NCBI RefSeq assembly: GCF_964204865.1
Contig: NC_135251.1
Span: 17,422,001 to 17,486,000, forward strand
DNA: 64,000 bases
Source of the DNA: Styela clava
Taxonomy: Eukaryota > Chordata > Ascidiacea > Stolidobranchia > Styelidae
Reading direction: 5' to 3'
Made by a program: the position numbers and the translations under genes. The stretch's first letter is position 1; each line of letters starts with the position of its first letter. A model generated the notes under the pieces. That model was not told the DNA's origin. It did no database searches and worked only from the letters and a program-made list of their open reading frames with translations. Of the stretch, positions 23,901-37,800 are shown one piece after another.

Positions 23901-25965
23901 AAAAAAAAAGATGAAAGGAGAATATTTTACAATGGCTTGCTTCATCAATGCATTAGCATACAAAATAGTTAAATTGGAAAGAAATAATGATATGAGCCAA
24001 TCTAAATCTAATTACTCTCAAAAACCTCATTGTATTATCCTATCCTTCACAAACCAAGCCTTACCGAGTAGTCAATACGGCTCACTAGTTATATATTAGA
24101 CAAAGTTCTTTCAAAATCAGCTCCACAGCGTTGTAAAAATCTGTGATAACATCTATATATTGAGTGAACATATTTACACAAGACGATGATTGTGTGGTTT
24201 AGTTGGCTTGAACAAGCACGGCGACATGGATGCATGAATAGGGAGTTTTTCAGCTGGGTTTATCTGTTCGCTTTATCTCCTACCAATCGAAATCACACAC
24301 GGACCGTTTGTTTTGTATCAACTTTATGCTCATTTTTACTTAAAAATATATATTTACTTGTGAGACAAAAGCACCTAACTACTGGTTTCCACTTCTATGA
24401 AATCTATTTCCGAGTTGATGGCGTTTATATTGGAAGTATTAAAAATATTGCTTTGTTAGATCGTTCTGTTGAATTATTTAAATTAAAATTTAACGACGTA
24501 ATTGCAAACTTGTATTTTTTTTAATTAAATTCGCCCGTTCTCTTTATTTTTAAAATCTACGAATATATAAGTTCAACTTAAAACCACAGAATAGATTTTG
24601 AAGTCGATATATAAACCCTATCATGATATGATAAAATGCACAAAGATACATCATGACTTTAATTTCGAGCGTTGTATGCCAATGATAGAGAACATTGTAA
24701 ATGATTTACCTTTAATTCCGAACAATCTCTTCATTTTTTGTGTTTGTTTAAATGAAGTGAAACTAGTTTAGACTTACGGAAAGTAAAGAAAGATTCACAT
24801 TTGATTTTTGTATTAGAATATTGGATAATGAGTATAAATGGGTCATTATCCACAATTATATTTTTGTTTATAGTGTATTGGTAGAGCCCAGAAGACAACG
24901 CCAGCCCAGAAGTTAATGTCTTCATTTCATGGGGGGGGGGGGGGCACACTTCATACTTGATATTATTTAATTATAATCATGGCGGGATATGCATTGAAAA
25001 GTTTTTTTTGTCATGTGCTCGCTTTTGCTACAGTTACTTCGACTGGAAAGGAAAATCTTTCGATTCGATATAGTCTGTACAATTCATTTTAAACTCACAA
25101 CCATAATTGACTAGCATAGGCCAATGAGCATGTATATATGCCCATTGCATAGCCTGAAAAAGCTGTCGTATCTTCGATTTTGTACTATACTCAGCGCTAT
25201 CCTAAAATCTTACTGCATGAACTATAAAAAAAAAACGAAGTTGTAGTTTCCTATAATACCCAAAGCACAGAAAATAAAAATGTAGCCTCAGTACCAAGTT
25301 CTATAAATAGTATGGGAAATGAAGTCACACGTCGCTGGCGTAGCAAAGATGATGTCGCACAGTGATAAATTATTAATAGGGTTCATTGGCAAACTATGAT
25401 CTTATCAAACTCAAATTTACAATTAAGCATTTGATAACACAACAGTAGAACGGTACTCTTGTTGCCAGTAATCCGACGAGTTTTCTTTAGTCAGCTATTT
25501 TATATGCTAAATCAGACCAAGAATCTAGCCACGATTGGTATAATGACCGGGCAGATGAGGATTGCTCAAATTGTAATTCAAACTGGTCCGTGGAGACAAC
25601 CGAGCGAAAGAGCCAAAAACCTCTAGGAAATCGTTCTCCCCGTTCCGATATATGTAAAGCTTGTCAATCTTACTGACTTCAATTTATTTTGCATGGTATG
25701 CTTATGCTGCGACAGGTAGACACCCAAAGCAACAGTTTCAACAGTTGGTTATTTTTGACTTTTAGAGAGTATAACTTTACAAAAGGGTTATGCCAGAATG
25801 ACTTAATCTTTTACCAATTAAACACAACCGACACTAAAAGTTTAGAATGCTCAGTTGAACTCACACAACAATAATAGACATAAAAACGAATTCCAGTGTG
25901 TTATTGTACTCACTTGTTATAACTGCATATATGGGGTCGTCTTCGATCCATTTTTGATGATCCAT
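17471..25965 (-). CDS. SHTN1: Shootin-1 orthologue, complete
   Basis: Twelve exons on the minus strand keep frame throughout: 25965-25914, 23654-23554, 23349-23289, 22874-22753, 22207-21979, 21520-21459, 20658-20574, 19851-19730, 19627-19502, 18855-18584, 18491-17960 and 17605-17471. The product is 632 residues, almost the length of vertebrate shootin-1. Residues ~30-380 are coiled coil. EVGYMQSQLQDEQRCLEKA aligns with the conserved N-terminal helix and LRAETYAAKMYGKN with the central one. A run of 14 prolines (391-404) precedes SLYDVIEERK and AMEEMMRRIKSG (449-460), the hallmark short motif. The last exon ends with INPDLKRILEGRRKG, like the vertebrate C-terminal ERILRRRK segment. In vertebrates shootin-1 couples actin flow to adhesion molecules through cortactin and L1-CAM in growing axons; that role here is inferred. 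Intron 6 holds a small hAT element. Confidence 0.9.
17913..17945. repeat. (AC)n(AT)n microsatellite in the last shootin-1 intron
   Basis: A run of AC dinucleotides passes into AT dinucleotides, just past the exon 11 donor on the minus strand. Confidence 0.9.
20951..21432 (+). mobile_element. Small hAT element in a shootin-1 intron
   Basis: Inverted ends CAGTGGTTCCAAAGC and, on the other strand, CAGTGGTTCTCAAACTG. The flanking 8-mers GTCTAAAT (20943-20950) and GTTTAAAT (21433-21440) match at 7 of 8 bases. The 482-bp length and lack of any frame mark it as non-autonomous. It lies between the exons at 20574-20658 and 21459-21520. Confidence 0.85.
23655..25913 (-). other. First intron of shootin-1
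   Basis: This 2.3-kb intron separates the short first coding exon from the rest. It contains a run of 14 G at 24931-24944. Several frames of 60-110 codons occur on both strands, but none shows a motif or splice support, so I regard it as non-coding. Confidence 0.6.
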
Positions 25966-26751
25966 GATGATAGGTAATTAAATTTGGATAATACTAAAAA
26001 TAACACTGCGTGTCCGATAAGCAGATTGTCCAGAATCACAGTTCATCGAAAACCTCCCATCACAAAATTCCTAGTACCTGGCTTGCGAAAAAGCAAATGA
26101 TTTTTGGAATAGTATTTTATCGGAAAAAGCGGCTGTATTTGGAGAATAGATTTACTCAAAACACAGAACGAGAAATGGTCGCCCAAGCATAAATAAGTGA
26201 TAAATTGCAGATAAACATTCGATTCACCTTCGATCCAGGTTAGATTGAGCACACAAATTTTATCGACCGGTTTCGGCATCTATTATTGACGAAACTGGAA
26301 TTCATTTAGTTTCAGTCGAAGAGAGAAAAGAACACAGATAATGGTTTCCTCCAAGCTAATAAAATTGTTCCTTGGAGATACATTACGTCAATAAAGAGTA
26401 GAATCAATCACAAACTATATTAGAATATTAGAAAATTTCAGAATTAATTATGTGCAGATGCGAAGATACCTCTCGAAAACCAATAACAATTCCAGGTCAT
26501 TGCAGACGTAATTAGCGCACAGCATCAATTTATGACCAATAGTTAAATCTATGGAAGGAGGCGGTTTGATAAAGATTGAAAAGAATGCGTGTATATTTGC
26601 ACGAAATGGAAAAATCCGTTTTGGTAATGATTTGGTTTCTGCGAGACTAACTACTTATCCTTCTTCTTTTCTTTTGTGCCGGCGGATACGTATGCATATA
26701 ATGCAAGGATGCTGTAGCAAGGATGCTGTAGTTGAACAAATATATTTCTGT

Positions 26752-26786
26752 AACGTTTCGTCTGACCAAGATCAGACTTCTTCAGA
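26752..26786 (-). repeat. Penelope-like 3'-end hairpin fragment
   Basis: On the minus strand it reads TCTGAAGAAG, then a perfect 6-bp hairpin GTCTGA/TCAGAC, then CGAAACGTT. This layout parallels CTGATGAAG-hairpin-CGAAACG in the Penelope-like element at 40143. A 14-bp direct repeat (GCAAGGATGCTGTA, twice) lies beside it at 26703-26731. Confidence 0.45.
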
Positions 26787-27453
26787 CATACATAGTTCAA
26801 CTATAACAAGAAAAGCGGTTACATACATATTTAAATAATCAGTATAGTAGTATGGGAGTTACACATGTTAAATAATCAATAAAATCAGTGAATTTTTGAT
26901 TAAATAACAGCGGGTGACTGAGATGCGATGACATTGGTGAGATATCTCTCTTTGTTTCATATTAAACAATTGAAGTCCAAATTAAACAATGGTGTTTTGT
27001 TTTGTGTTTCTCAGCATTGGATGATGCTGACCAGAAAAGTCGTCTTTGAGTCAATTATAATATATTGATTGTTTGTTTGTTGACGACATATCTGGCCATG
27101 CATGATCCAACCATGAGAATAACATTAAGAACAAAGGATGAGTTACACAATGAATGACAGATGAATAATTGCTTTAAACTTCCTTGATATTCTTCCCTTG
27201 TGGCTCATGTGTCCCGAAGAGCTGAATGAGATAAGATTCTTTGTTTTTTCTATAAATGTGGTCATGGAATAGTTATAGTCCGGCAGATAAGGGGCCTTTT
27301 TGGCCCCAACCTTGTTTTCAGACATAAAGTTTTTTTTATTTGTGATTATTCATCTTGGGGTTATTGCCCATCATTTCTACATGAGTGTGGAGTTTGCAGC
27401 CTTGAGCAATTTTTTTACGGCTCGATATTTGTATTAGTGTTTTTCATCAAATC

Positions 27454-27531
27454 TGTGCACCATAATGGCGCACAACCTGAAACCTACCGGTTACAATATT
27501 ATGTTCATGTTGTGCGCCATCTTGGTGCACA
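27454..27531. repeat. Hairpin repeat, copy 1
   Basis: Inverted arms TGTGCACCATAATGGCGCAC and TGTGCGCCATCTTGGTGCAC enclose a short loop. The same arms occur at 29855-29953 and 61650-61760, defining a dispersed foldback family. Confidence 0.8.
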
Positions 27532-29854
27532 AACAACGGAAGCACCAAATTTACTATATGAAATAAAAATCAATAACTTTTAGGTATTTTTTGAACCCAG
27601 CTTTGGGTCGCGACCTATATATATATATGGAAATACTGTTGTAACATACGCGTGAAATAAAGAGTATATTTCAAAATACCCGCTCTTGTTGCAATTAACA
27701 ATACAAGTCTGCTAATGCAGCCGGCAGTGAACAGTCAATTATTTGCTAGCAAGGATTGTTATGCAGCGGGATGATCACTGCGATGCAGTGAAAGATAATG
27801 CTATCACGAGAACAAGAATGAGAAAATTGCTACATTTTATAGTATATCCCTGGGAAAGAATGTAGTTCATTCCTATGTTCCCTGCCAATGCTTTTCAAAC
27901 TACCAAAGACTTTCAACACTTTTGCTTCTTCTCTATAAAAATACATTGTTATTATATATTCGCATTTCCATCTGTTTGTTCGTGCTCCCAGATAACCGAT
28001 CAGTGGCCTCCAAGGGGGCCGGGGTTCCCTTTTAGGAAACCCTGTCATAAACTATAAAAGGCTACCGTGCTTCTCTTGACTGTTGTCATGCTGTCCCTCG
28101 AATTCAACTACAACAAAAAATTCACGAAAACGGGTTTTAGATTTTATGATTTCCTTATTATTCTCGACAATGAATGATATATATGCAAGTGGTAAAATGC
28201 CGAGTTATTCCAACAACATGATCATGTTTTGCAACTTACAACCAATATTTTATATGTAACTTTGCTTGACAGAGCCCCAAGGCCAAGAGATCTGAGTACA
28301 AATATCAAAAATGTGAGGCCAAAAAAGTTACACTACAACATAGCCAAATGTGCTGTATTTACGATAGATAACAGGTTTACCAAAAAGCATTACATGAAAA
28401 ATGGTAAAATAAAGATCAATTTAGCAATATCTACTTAGGATTAGGTGAAATGCATCTGCTGATGATTTTATCTGTTTGTTTCGGAAGTTTAATGACAGAA
28501 TTAATTGTGGTTGTTGGGAATGTTTAAAAAAAAAGGTTGAATGGAAAAAAGGTTTGACAAAATGTCAAGGTTTGAGAGTAGTAAAGAAGTGGAAAAAATA
28601 CTCCCATGTGTTCTTCATTTGATAACCACGCCACAGAACTTCTCCGATAAATATACGCAGCAATTGCGAGAGGCAGAAATGCCAAGATGGAATTTCATCG
28701 CATTGCAAACCAATATTAGCGATTCTCAGATATATTCGCGCATTCCCATCTGAACAGCGTGGAAAAGATTTTACCTATCTACACACTTGAAAAACTATGT
28801 CAGATGAGCGTCATATTATTGAATATAAGTAAAGGAATAGTGCAATGGGAAAAGACATATAAGGCGTAACTTTCAGTAATATGCATCAAATAATCTTATT
28901 GTGGAATATATATTTAAAAACAATTCGTCACGCCACGCTTAGATACCAATTGGCACTCATGTAAACTGGTAAGAGGCACGCGATGGAGCAGATAATATGA
29001 GTATCCATCCCCCAGCTGTCATTTGAGTAGGTACTGCTGTTTTTATTATTGCAGATGATACTGATTTTTTTGTATTAAAGATTTACTGGCATCACCGATT
29101 TAAGGATGTCAAGTAATGGATATAAATAAACCATTTGAAAACCAACACGCACTATTACAAAACTTACTTCCAACACGCGGTTTGAATGAATAAAAAAGCT
29201 GAAACTAGTATTCTTTAAAACAGCATACAAATTCTATGGAATGAAATCATACACAAAAGCTCATCAAAAACCTATAGCTCAATAAACAAGTGGAATTTGA
29301 TGCATGTTCGCAAAAATGTGCGCGTTACTACGTACAACCGAAGCACGCAGGAAAATGTATGTGATGTACTAGTGATCAAAATGTTTGACTCAACTATGTT
29401 GGCATAACAGGTGCACATCTCGGTTTCGCATACGCATACCTTCTATCTCCACAAGGATATATTAATTTGGCCAAAGCCAATGCTGCACCTGAAAGGTTCC
29501 GGTTCTTCCAAAAGAAAACACGTTACACATCGTTAGATACCAGTCGATGGTTTTGCATGGCCTTGTTCGGAGTGAAAGACGAGGTCGAATATTCCAATCC
29601 ATTTCAACTAATACAATATTTCCTAAGTCCCTAAGCTTTAAGAAGGAAAACGAAATGCCCGCAGCAACACAAATATAGTCTGACGAGCGCAAAAGAAAAT
29701 GGCTAGATGCTGTCGATAGATCTTGGCTTATATTAGTGAAATAAACTACCATTAATCTGCTAAAATTGAATTTCTGACATTGTAAGGAAATGGAATGTTA
29801 CTATGTATTCAAAACTAACCCATGTAGTTATGAAATAATTGTTTTTAACGAAAA

Positions 29855-29953
29855 GGTGCTCCCTAAGCATTCGTACCAAGATGGCGCACAACCTGAACAT
29901 TGCATGTGTACCAGGTTAGGATTCAGGTTGTGCGTCATCTTTGTACGTATACT
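29855..29953. repeat. Hairpin repeat, copy 2
   Basis: Arms ACCAAGATGGCGCACAACCT and, on the opposite side, AGGTTGTGCGTCATCTTTGT surround a loop of about 30 bp. The left flank GGTGCTCC also resembles the outer arm of copy 3. Confidence 0.8.
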
Positions 29954-30059
29954 TGAAATCCATTAAAAAAAAATTGCTCAACATTATATACTCCACACCC
30001 ACCTGGGTATCATTATTTATGTCATCGACATTATATCTAAACAATAAAAAAAACTTTAT

Positions 30060-30660
30060 GTCCCAAAACAATGTTAAGGTCCGATTCTGCCGGACTATTA
30101 GTTTTACAATGCCAATGACACTGAAGTCTTTAAGTGAATGTCCCGGTTGGCTGAAATGGGCACTAAATCTTTGTTTTGGGTTTTAATACTTCTGATATGT
30201 TCAGTTATTCTATATTCTAGATGTCATCCCGTTTCTCTTATGTATTGCATGCCACACTTTTTGCAGCTTATAAAGTATATGACATTCTCCGAGTTGCAAG
30301 TAATTTTCTGATTAATTTTCATTTCTACGTTCTTGTGTCTGCTTGGTGCAATTTTTCTTTCTTCGGAATGTTGGCAAGTGCTGCATTACTTCCTGCCACA
30401 TTAGAAAAATCCAGGATTTATTTTGACTGGTGTTTCTGATCTCAATCTTGCTCTGACTAATCTGTCTTTTAGAGTAGGCACTTGCGGTAAGATAGTCTTG
30501 GTGGTTTGGGGAAAATTTTTTTTAGTCTTTCGTTGTTGTCCAGAATATATTGGTGATCTGAAAAGATTTTTCGGATATTTGGTTGGGTCGGGCGATAACT
30601 TGTGATGATGGTGTGGCTGTTTGGGCGCCTGTTGACCGCCAAGTAGAAAAAAAACAGACA
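30060..30660 (-). pseudogene. Penelope-like element relic with GIY-YIG domain
   Basis: Read on the minus strand, with stops and frame slips, the translation gives LKDRLVRARLRSETPVK, then a GIY-YIG core (NVIYFISCKKCGMQYIRETG, then RITEHIR) and then AHFSQPGHSLKDFSVIGI. This order is characteristic of the C-terminal endonuclease of Penelope-like retroelements. It belongs to a different lineage from the element at 40143. It is 5'-truncated and inactive. Confidence 0.75.
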
Positions 30661-31863
30661 CATGAAAAGTTCCAAACTTATATTGGAAATATAAAGCACT
30701 AGATTTATATAAATATATATAATTCTTAAGATCCAGGAAATAAAGTGATAAATATAAATAAAAAATAATTTTATGTATATCGTAATTTTGTCACTACGAG
30801 CAGATTTATTTGGCGCCAAAAATCATTTTGAGCTGTAACTACTTGCTGAATCTATAAATAACCTCTATCGTCAAACATGAACCACTTTTGTGCCAAAAAC
30901 ATCGCCATCTTCTTCAATTCTAATTATCGTCAGCGGGATCAGATGTAAGACTCCATTGACCATTCTGTTAATAGGCCTATCGCAGCTGCGTGCTTTTGTT
31001 GGAAATTCGATCAATAACTGCTAACGCCCCTAAAAAATTTTCCAAAAAACAGCAGCAACACTTTATTAATTGAATTTTTCTTTATTAAAACCGTACAGTA
31101 CATTAAAATCCAACGAACGCATGTGACGATATATAACATCAATACAGAACTAGTGTCATACAGGTGATGAAATCAAGGTGCGGATCATGATAAAATATAC
31201 ATATTCATACACAAAATTCACCCATGATGAGTAATAATGGGAGAAGTCCATATAAAAACAAACGTGTGTTTGTGACGTCATAAATAGATTTCACTTCTAT
31301 ACAGTAAGCAGAGGAAGTAAAATCGTCAGAATTTACCAACTATAGAGTTGATCAGACACAGTTAGGTATGTCTAAAACAACCCACATAGGCTTTGGCCGC
31401 AAATTGCAAGATTTCCTGTTATAAAAAATTAAAAACAGAAATGACTGCGCTGCGATATAATGAATGGCAGTCGACATTGGCAAGCAGGCGTATAGATGAG
31501 GTAGGCGCAAACAACGTTGAGTGTAATACAGTGTAAAAATAGGCAATTTCCAGGCCAAAGGCTGGAGACAACAAAAGGTGTTTCTGGGGCAAAGCAGCAC
31601 ATCGTTTCCCAATAATAAAAAAATAAAACAGCATAAACAAAAACTAACATTTACAGAATGAAACCTTGTTTTATATAAAATAAAATCATAAAATTACACA
31701 GTTTCAAATATACATGCTTTCCTGACTTTTCCTTTGCAGTGATGCGGATTGGATCAGATAAACGCCAGTTACTTCAAAATAATCTCGTTGAAAAATAAAG
31801 AATAAACAAAAAATTGTCAAGAAAAAACACCTGGTTGCAAGACCTTAAACTAAATAAAGGGTT

Positions 31864-34800
31864 TCACTCCATAAGTTGGTTTCTTATTTGTTTCAAAGAT
31901 GTTAAAATCTCCTGTTTTCGTAACATCTTAGCTTTTTGCTCAGAATCTAAAACTTCTCCTAAAGCAGATTTCTTTTCCAAAGCATCTATCTGAAAGAACA
32001 CGAAAATTGGCTTGTAAAGTATGATAACGCAGTCAGCATTTCACTTTGTAAACTTTTAAAATAGAGCAATATATGGAATTATGAAACACCACTGCGAACA
32101 CTAAGAAGCATTTAGTTATGCTCTATCTAGAATAGCAATTCGTATTACTAAACCACCAAAATAATTCATAATCATATAATAATGCATAAACGACACAAAA
32201 TCATCAGTAACGAAAAAGGGTAAAATTTTCAGATTAAAACTCCATATACATACAGAATGAAATTGGTGCAGAGAAAATTATAAGCGGTAACACCGGGTAC
32301 ATACTCTCATTTAATCTGAAAAACAGCACAACAAAAATTTATTCCTATCATTTTAGATTTAAATCATGAGATGTGTCATAAACCTACCTGCTTCAATAAC
32401 TTGATTAATTTTCTTTCTTGTTTCACCAACTCATCATTTCCCCAGTTTGTATCTTCTGCCGCTGATGAACCACTGTCTTCAACACCTTGATAAAATTTGA
32501 GATTAGTAAATGTTAAATAAACTTGATAGAACCTTATATGATTCAGTCTAACAGCAACAGATACAATGCGCATATACATGAATTAGTGGTCTCTGACCAT
32601 TCTTCGATAGTTTAAGTCTTGGCTAAAACTAGAAAAGCATTTTTACATTTCAGCCTTTACACATTTTTATACCATATTACATCAACTGGTATGCATATGG
32701 TTATGGAATAGAAATTCGTGCATAACAATATGGAGGGTGTGTTAATAAAACAGTTGAGATCACTGATTTTGAATGAACCAATTCTGAAATACTTGAATAT
32801 TTTATTTTTAGTACACATACTTACCATTGCTATTTGGAGTTAAAGGAGTGACTTTGTTGGTGAAAGATTCTATGTTAGACGAAGTAGAATGCATATTTGA
32901 TTGGAATTGTCGTCCCCGGCCGAAAGCTGAATACACAAAGACGTTAAAACCATAAATGCAATTTCTGTAGAACAGTGGTTTTCACCTTCTTGGTGAAGCG
33001 AAACCTCAATTTCAGGGGCATTTCAGAGGCAAAAAACTTCTGTGCAATTGATTATATTTTGATTACAAGATTACATTCGTTATCATTAAATATGCCAATT
33101 AATGAAAGGTAAAAACAACATTTTGCTGCGAAACACCTGTAGGTGTTTCACAGAACACCAGTGAGACATACATATACTAATATACCTATCATGTATTTCA
33201 TGATATTCAAACAATATACTTATAAAGTGATACCTCAATGGTCGAACGACTTGATAATTGAACAATTTGATAGTCGACCAAAAAATTCTAGTCCAAAATG
33301 CCGCCCTACAAATTGTTTTATGTTTTTATCTTTATTATGTACACATTTAAATAATTATTGCTATTTTTGTTATACCAAAATGCCGCCGTACAAATTGTTT
33401 TATGTTTTTATCTTTATTATGTACACATTTAAATCTTTATTGTTATTTCGGTACACATTTTGATATATTTCAAAATGAGTACGAACAAAATAAAATAACT
33501 ACCATTGTTTCTCATAACAAAATAAGTTTCAGTACTCCAACAACAATCCAGTACGAATTAGGTTCTACCACCAAAGTGTAAAAAAGACACTCAGGGATTT
33601 GAATGTCAAAAGTTTGTTACTCTGGACTTAATCTTTTTTTTCTAAAAACTCTGATTTTAACATGTTCAAACATCCCTGCTAATACTGGTAACATGGAAGT
33701 GATGGAACAAAGCATCATACACAGTTAGAAACACGACACACAATATTTTTTATTTTACTCATTTGGTGGCTTATCTTCGTAGGAATAAAATTGACATGAG
33801 TAAATAATTTTCTGATGCCATCTTTGTTTTCTAATTTGCCATAATAAAGCATATTCATATCAAAATAATACATGACCTACCATGATTAATTTCTTTAGTA
33901 TTATTGAATCCATTTGGAGGCTGAACACCAACTCTTGGTTCTCCTGTCCCATTTTGCATTTCCCGAAAATGACGACCTCTGCCAATTGCTGTAATAAATT
34001 TAGTGACTTTTAAAGATATAATTTTTTTTTTCATCTTATTCAAGCAGCTTTATTTGTCGCATGTTAAAAACATGTTCGTAATCTTATGTGTACAGTATTA
34101 GACCTGGCACTGTAAAGTCACGCAACGGCCATACATATGCAATTCAAAGTATTGAAATGAGTGACTTCATACCTAAGTACCTCAACATGGATGGGGTTGT
34201 GCTGGTTAAGTTGTTTTTAGAAACCCCCTCTTAAGATATGCACACAAATAAAGAATTTATGCCAAAATGTATTGTTATAAATGAACTTACCATGTGAAAA
34301 TTTTGGTTGCATATTAAAATTTGCTGCTAGTCTTGGTTTCTGTTTCGTAAGTTTAGGAGGTAACTTTATGTCCGAACTGAAAAATAATGAAAGGAAATGA
34401 TGGCTTGATATAATCAGCATAGTCTAACATTTTTGAAAGTTAAAAGATCACAGGTTGAATCTCGGTTAGTCTATCCAATATTCATCCTTTGCCAATTGCC
34501 ACGAATCCACTCAAGATGTAACGAGATTATAGGTTAGATGAAAGTGTGTGTAGTGCAGGGGTGGCCAACCTTTCACATACCATGCGCCACGTTTTAAACA
34601 TAATGTTTCAGATGCGCCGTAAATCTTTTGTATTCCCAAGCCTAATGTCCGCTTCTTGTTGAAATTATATAAATTTATAATACACACACGTATATGTATA
34701 GTTAACTCAAAGAAAATTCCCGTATCTACGCAAAAATTCGAGCAATTTACGATAAACAGATTACGATTGATTACGAAACAAGGAACCATTGTGACGCCAT

Positions 34801-37800
34801 GCTTCAAGTAAAAACTACAGCCTTCGTTAAAGTAGGAGTAATACGCATTCTGCCTTATGAGCATTAGGCAATAAAGCTGTTTTTAACAACGAAGAGAAAA
34901 AAGTACGATTAAGAAGCTGTTTGGCCCAGCGTCGCGTGATTTTACTCCAGGCTTCTTCGAGATTAGTACTTGCGTCACAGCAAGCGATTTTACGCTTTGC
35001 TTTTGTTGAAAACGGTCATTTGAAGTTTGGATGAAAAAGATGGTATTTAGGGGTCATTTTCAGCATGTTGTGGGTTGATTTATAATAAATTTTTTAGGCT
35101 TGGGCAATTCAACTGGTTGTTCAATGGTTATTGGGAGATATTTGGGAAGTCTGGGCAATGGAAAATCCATGTTTCAAGCTGATAAATGACGATTTTCTAT
35201 TTTTCCAGACGTTCTAAATTTTTTACTTCAGTAGGGAAAAAAGAGTAAATTTTACTAACTTTTGTTAAAAGTCTAGAATGAATGTCATAAAGTCCGTCCA
35301 AAAGCTAACGTCGATAATCGCCTGTTGTTTCTAATTCCAACAAGCCGTAAATGGGCGACGTGGAGTAAGGAGAATAGATTTTGGGTACAATCAAAAGTCA
35401 CCATGTAAATCGCAAAAAAACGGCTTGGCGTGGAGAAGCCAAGTGCAATTAACAATTTTGGCATGGAAGGGTTAAAGATGCAATGCGCCACCTCTAATCA
35501 TGCAATGCGCCACGTTTGGCGCATGCGCCATAGGTTGGCCACCCCTGGTGTAGTGTGTACCCATATAGAGGTAACTAATTTTGTTCGCCTACTTTACATC
35601 AAGTTATGTAAAGAGACTGAAACATATGGGCTGGGCCACAGGGGGTATATTCACTTGGCTAACACAGACAGTCCTCGAACTGCTAACCCTAACTTGGTAC
35701 ACACACAACGGGAGTATCCAAAATTGAAATGGGTTGAAAATGGAGCATGTCATTCCTGGCTAACAACTATTTTCTGCATGGAATGAATATGTTCATACCT
35801 ATCACCCCTCGCATGATTGTGATTGGTTAATGAAGAAGGATGTGCCACAGATTTTAAAAATACTGGATGATTTCCCTGATCCGAAGTATCAAAGTAAGGT
35901 CGACGCACTCGCTGATCAACATTCATTTGTCTAAAAACACAAGACATCACCATAATATATAAAAATATGTGGTGTTATATTCTATTAAAATAAAACTTTG
36001 AAACATATATTCTTACATTTACATAAGAACACAGTGGCCATATTGCAAAGAATTTTGCCTTTTAACTGACGAAACAGTAGACTATATTCACATATACCCT
36101 CTCGTTTTACATTTTAGAGGCTTTTAACATGGCATTCTGTAGCTCAAGAGACTATTTATTTTGGCTTATTTCAGAATTTTTGAAATATTATATTGTATAC
36201 ACCATGATAAAAAACATTGAACATTATTGTACAAGTTTTTCCTGGTATGAATAATAACAATGTAGTTGTGAGTGCATACACATACACTTACACTTGTAAT
36301 TACTGGTCAATCATAAAATTCTCACAAAATTGTACACTATGTATCTTAATTTTGTGAAATGTGCCTGCCGCCTCATGAAAATTTATGCTAAAAGTAGGCT
36401 AGCCAACTATCAAAACGTCAGCCCATACAGATCAGATATGTGATGTTAATTAAAGTTATTCATTTCATATTTAGATGGATGGAATTTTCCAGCAATAACA
36501 TTTATAAAACATACGCTTCTTGACGCATTCTTTCTTTCATCTGCTTGATAGCCTCTCTGCGTTTATTCACACCAGAACCTTGTCCTGAACTTTTATAGAA
36601 TGAAGCAATGTGTTGTGAATGTCCAGACGAGAAAGGATCAAAAGTTGGGAATTCTTCAGATGATTTTATATTCCGGGCAATCTGCAAAAGATGCAAATAG
36701 TTTGAGGACGAATAATTACAGTACTATGGTGTTAAGGTAGTAGATCTGTGCATATCAGCTGTAGCAGGAATAAACTTGACCATTCTAAGATATTCCCGTC
36801 TTGTTGCACACTAATATACGTTTATCTTGAATGGTAAAGTACAAATATTTCTAAAAGATCATTCAAAATACTTAAATTGAAATAACTATATGTAAGTTAT
36901 AGCTAACTTATAATGAATGTTTAAAATCTGATGACACGTCAACACATAACTCAAAAACACATTGTTCATACACCACAGAAATAAATACCTCCTGGTCCCA
37001 GTCTTCATCATCTCCAAAATTCAACGGTTCAGAAGAAACTGTCAACTGATCATTTGACAGTTCTAATCGGTCTGTGAAATGGAAGTTTCAATTTGTGTAA
37101 ATATGTATCCAGTTATTTATTTATTTGCTGGGATAACATGTGGCTCGACTTGACTCATAACTCTCGATTGAAAGACTAACGACCCAACACCGATTTCAAG
37201 CACATTGTTTTGCGACAGAATCAATCTACCGTAATTGATCATTCAACAATATGGTAAACAATATCCTTAGAAAAAAACTCAATTTACCGGGTTCGCTTTC
37301 AAAGACTAGTTGAAATGCCTAACAGCAGTCAGTCAAAATGTTAATTTTCTAATATTTGATGAAAGGGAATATAGATAAATTAAATCAATTACGGTATTCA
37401 TGTTGATTGACACATGGCTACATATTGGAAAATTACAAAATTAGCAATTTGCAGATGAAACCTTTTCAACCAAGTGTGAATATATGAGAGCTAGCAAAAG
37501 AGTGTAAAAAATCAGTAATCAGTAGTTTATTTTCTCACCATACTAAATGCACACTTGATATATAAATTGCAATAAATAAATAAAAAGGCATTTCAGGGTG
37601 AGGGGAGCCGCGAGAAACCAAATTTGGTTATCGAGCAGCGGCACCCATAAGCAAGTCTAACAAGGAAATAATAACAAAAAAAAAAAGTCGAACTGTGTAT
37701 ATACAGTATCATATATACGTTAATTTGAAAATAAATATAAATACGTCAAGGCATTCCAACCAGGTATGCCCAGTAATCTCGCGTTTCAACAACAACAAAA

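Larger units (their letters stand above)
25966..31863. other. Intergenic DNA between shootin-1 and the GTSF1-like gene
   Basis: About 5.9 kb between the 5' end of shootin-1 and the 3' end of the next minus-strand gene. It holds a Penelope-type 3' end fragment (26752-26786), two hairpin repeats (27454-27531 and 29855-29953) and a Penelope coding relic (30060-30660). TTTATT at 31061-31087 gives possible minus-strand polyadenylation signals for the GTSF1-like transcript. Nothing else is recognised. Confidence 0.55.

Noticed and set aside
24186-24524. 112-codon plus-strand frame in the first shootin-1 intron
   Set aside because: Antisense to a well-supported gene, without domain, signal peptide or splice sites.
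27980-28052. hAT-like end near CAGTGGCCTCCAAGGGGG and GGAAACCCTG
   Set aside because: The two candidate termini are only ~45 bp apart and no left partner or target duplication was found.
37595-37665. Similarity between this stretch and 57775-57835 (GGAGCCGCGAG... versus GGAGTCGCGAG..., then AGCAGCGGCACC-like)
   Set aside because: Short and imperfect; it may be a shared repeat tail, but I could not define boundaries.
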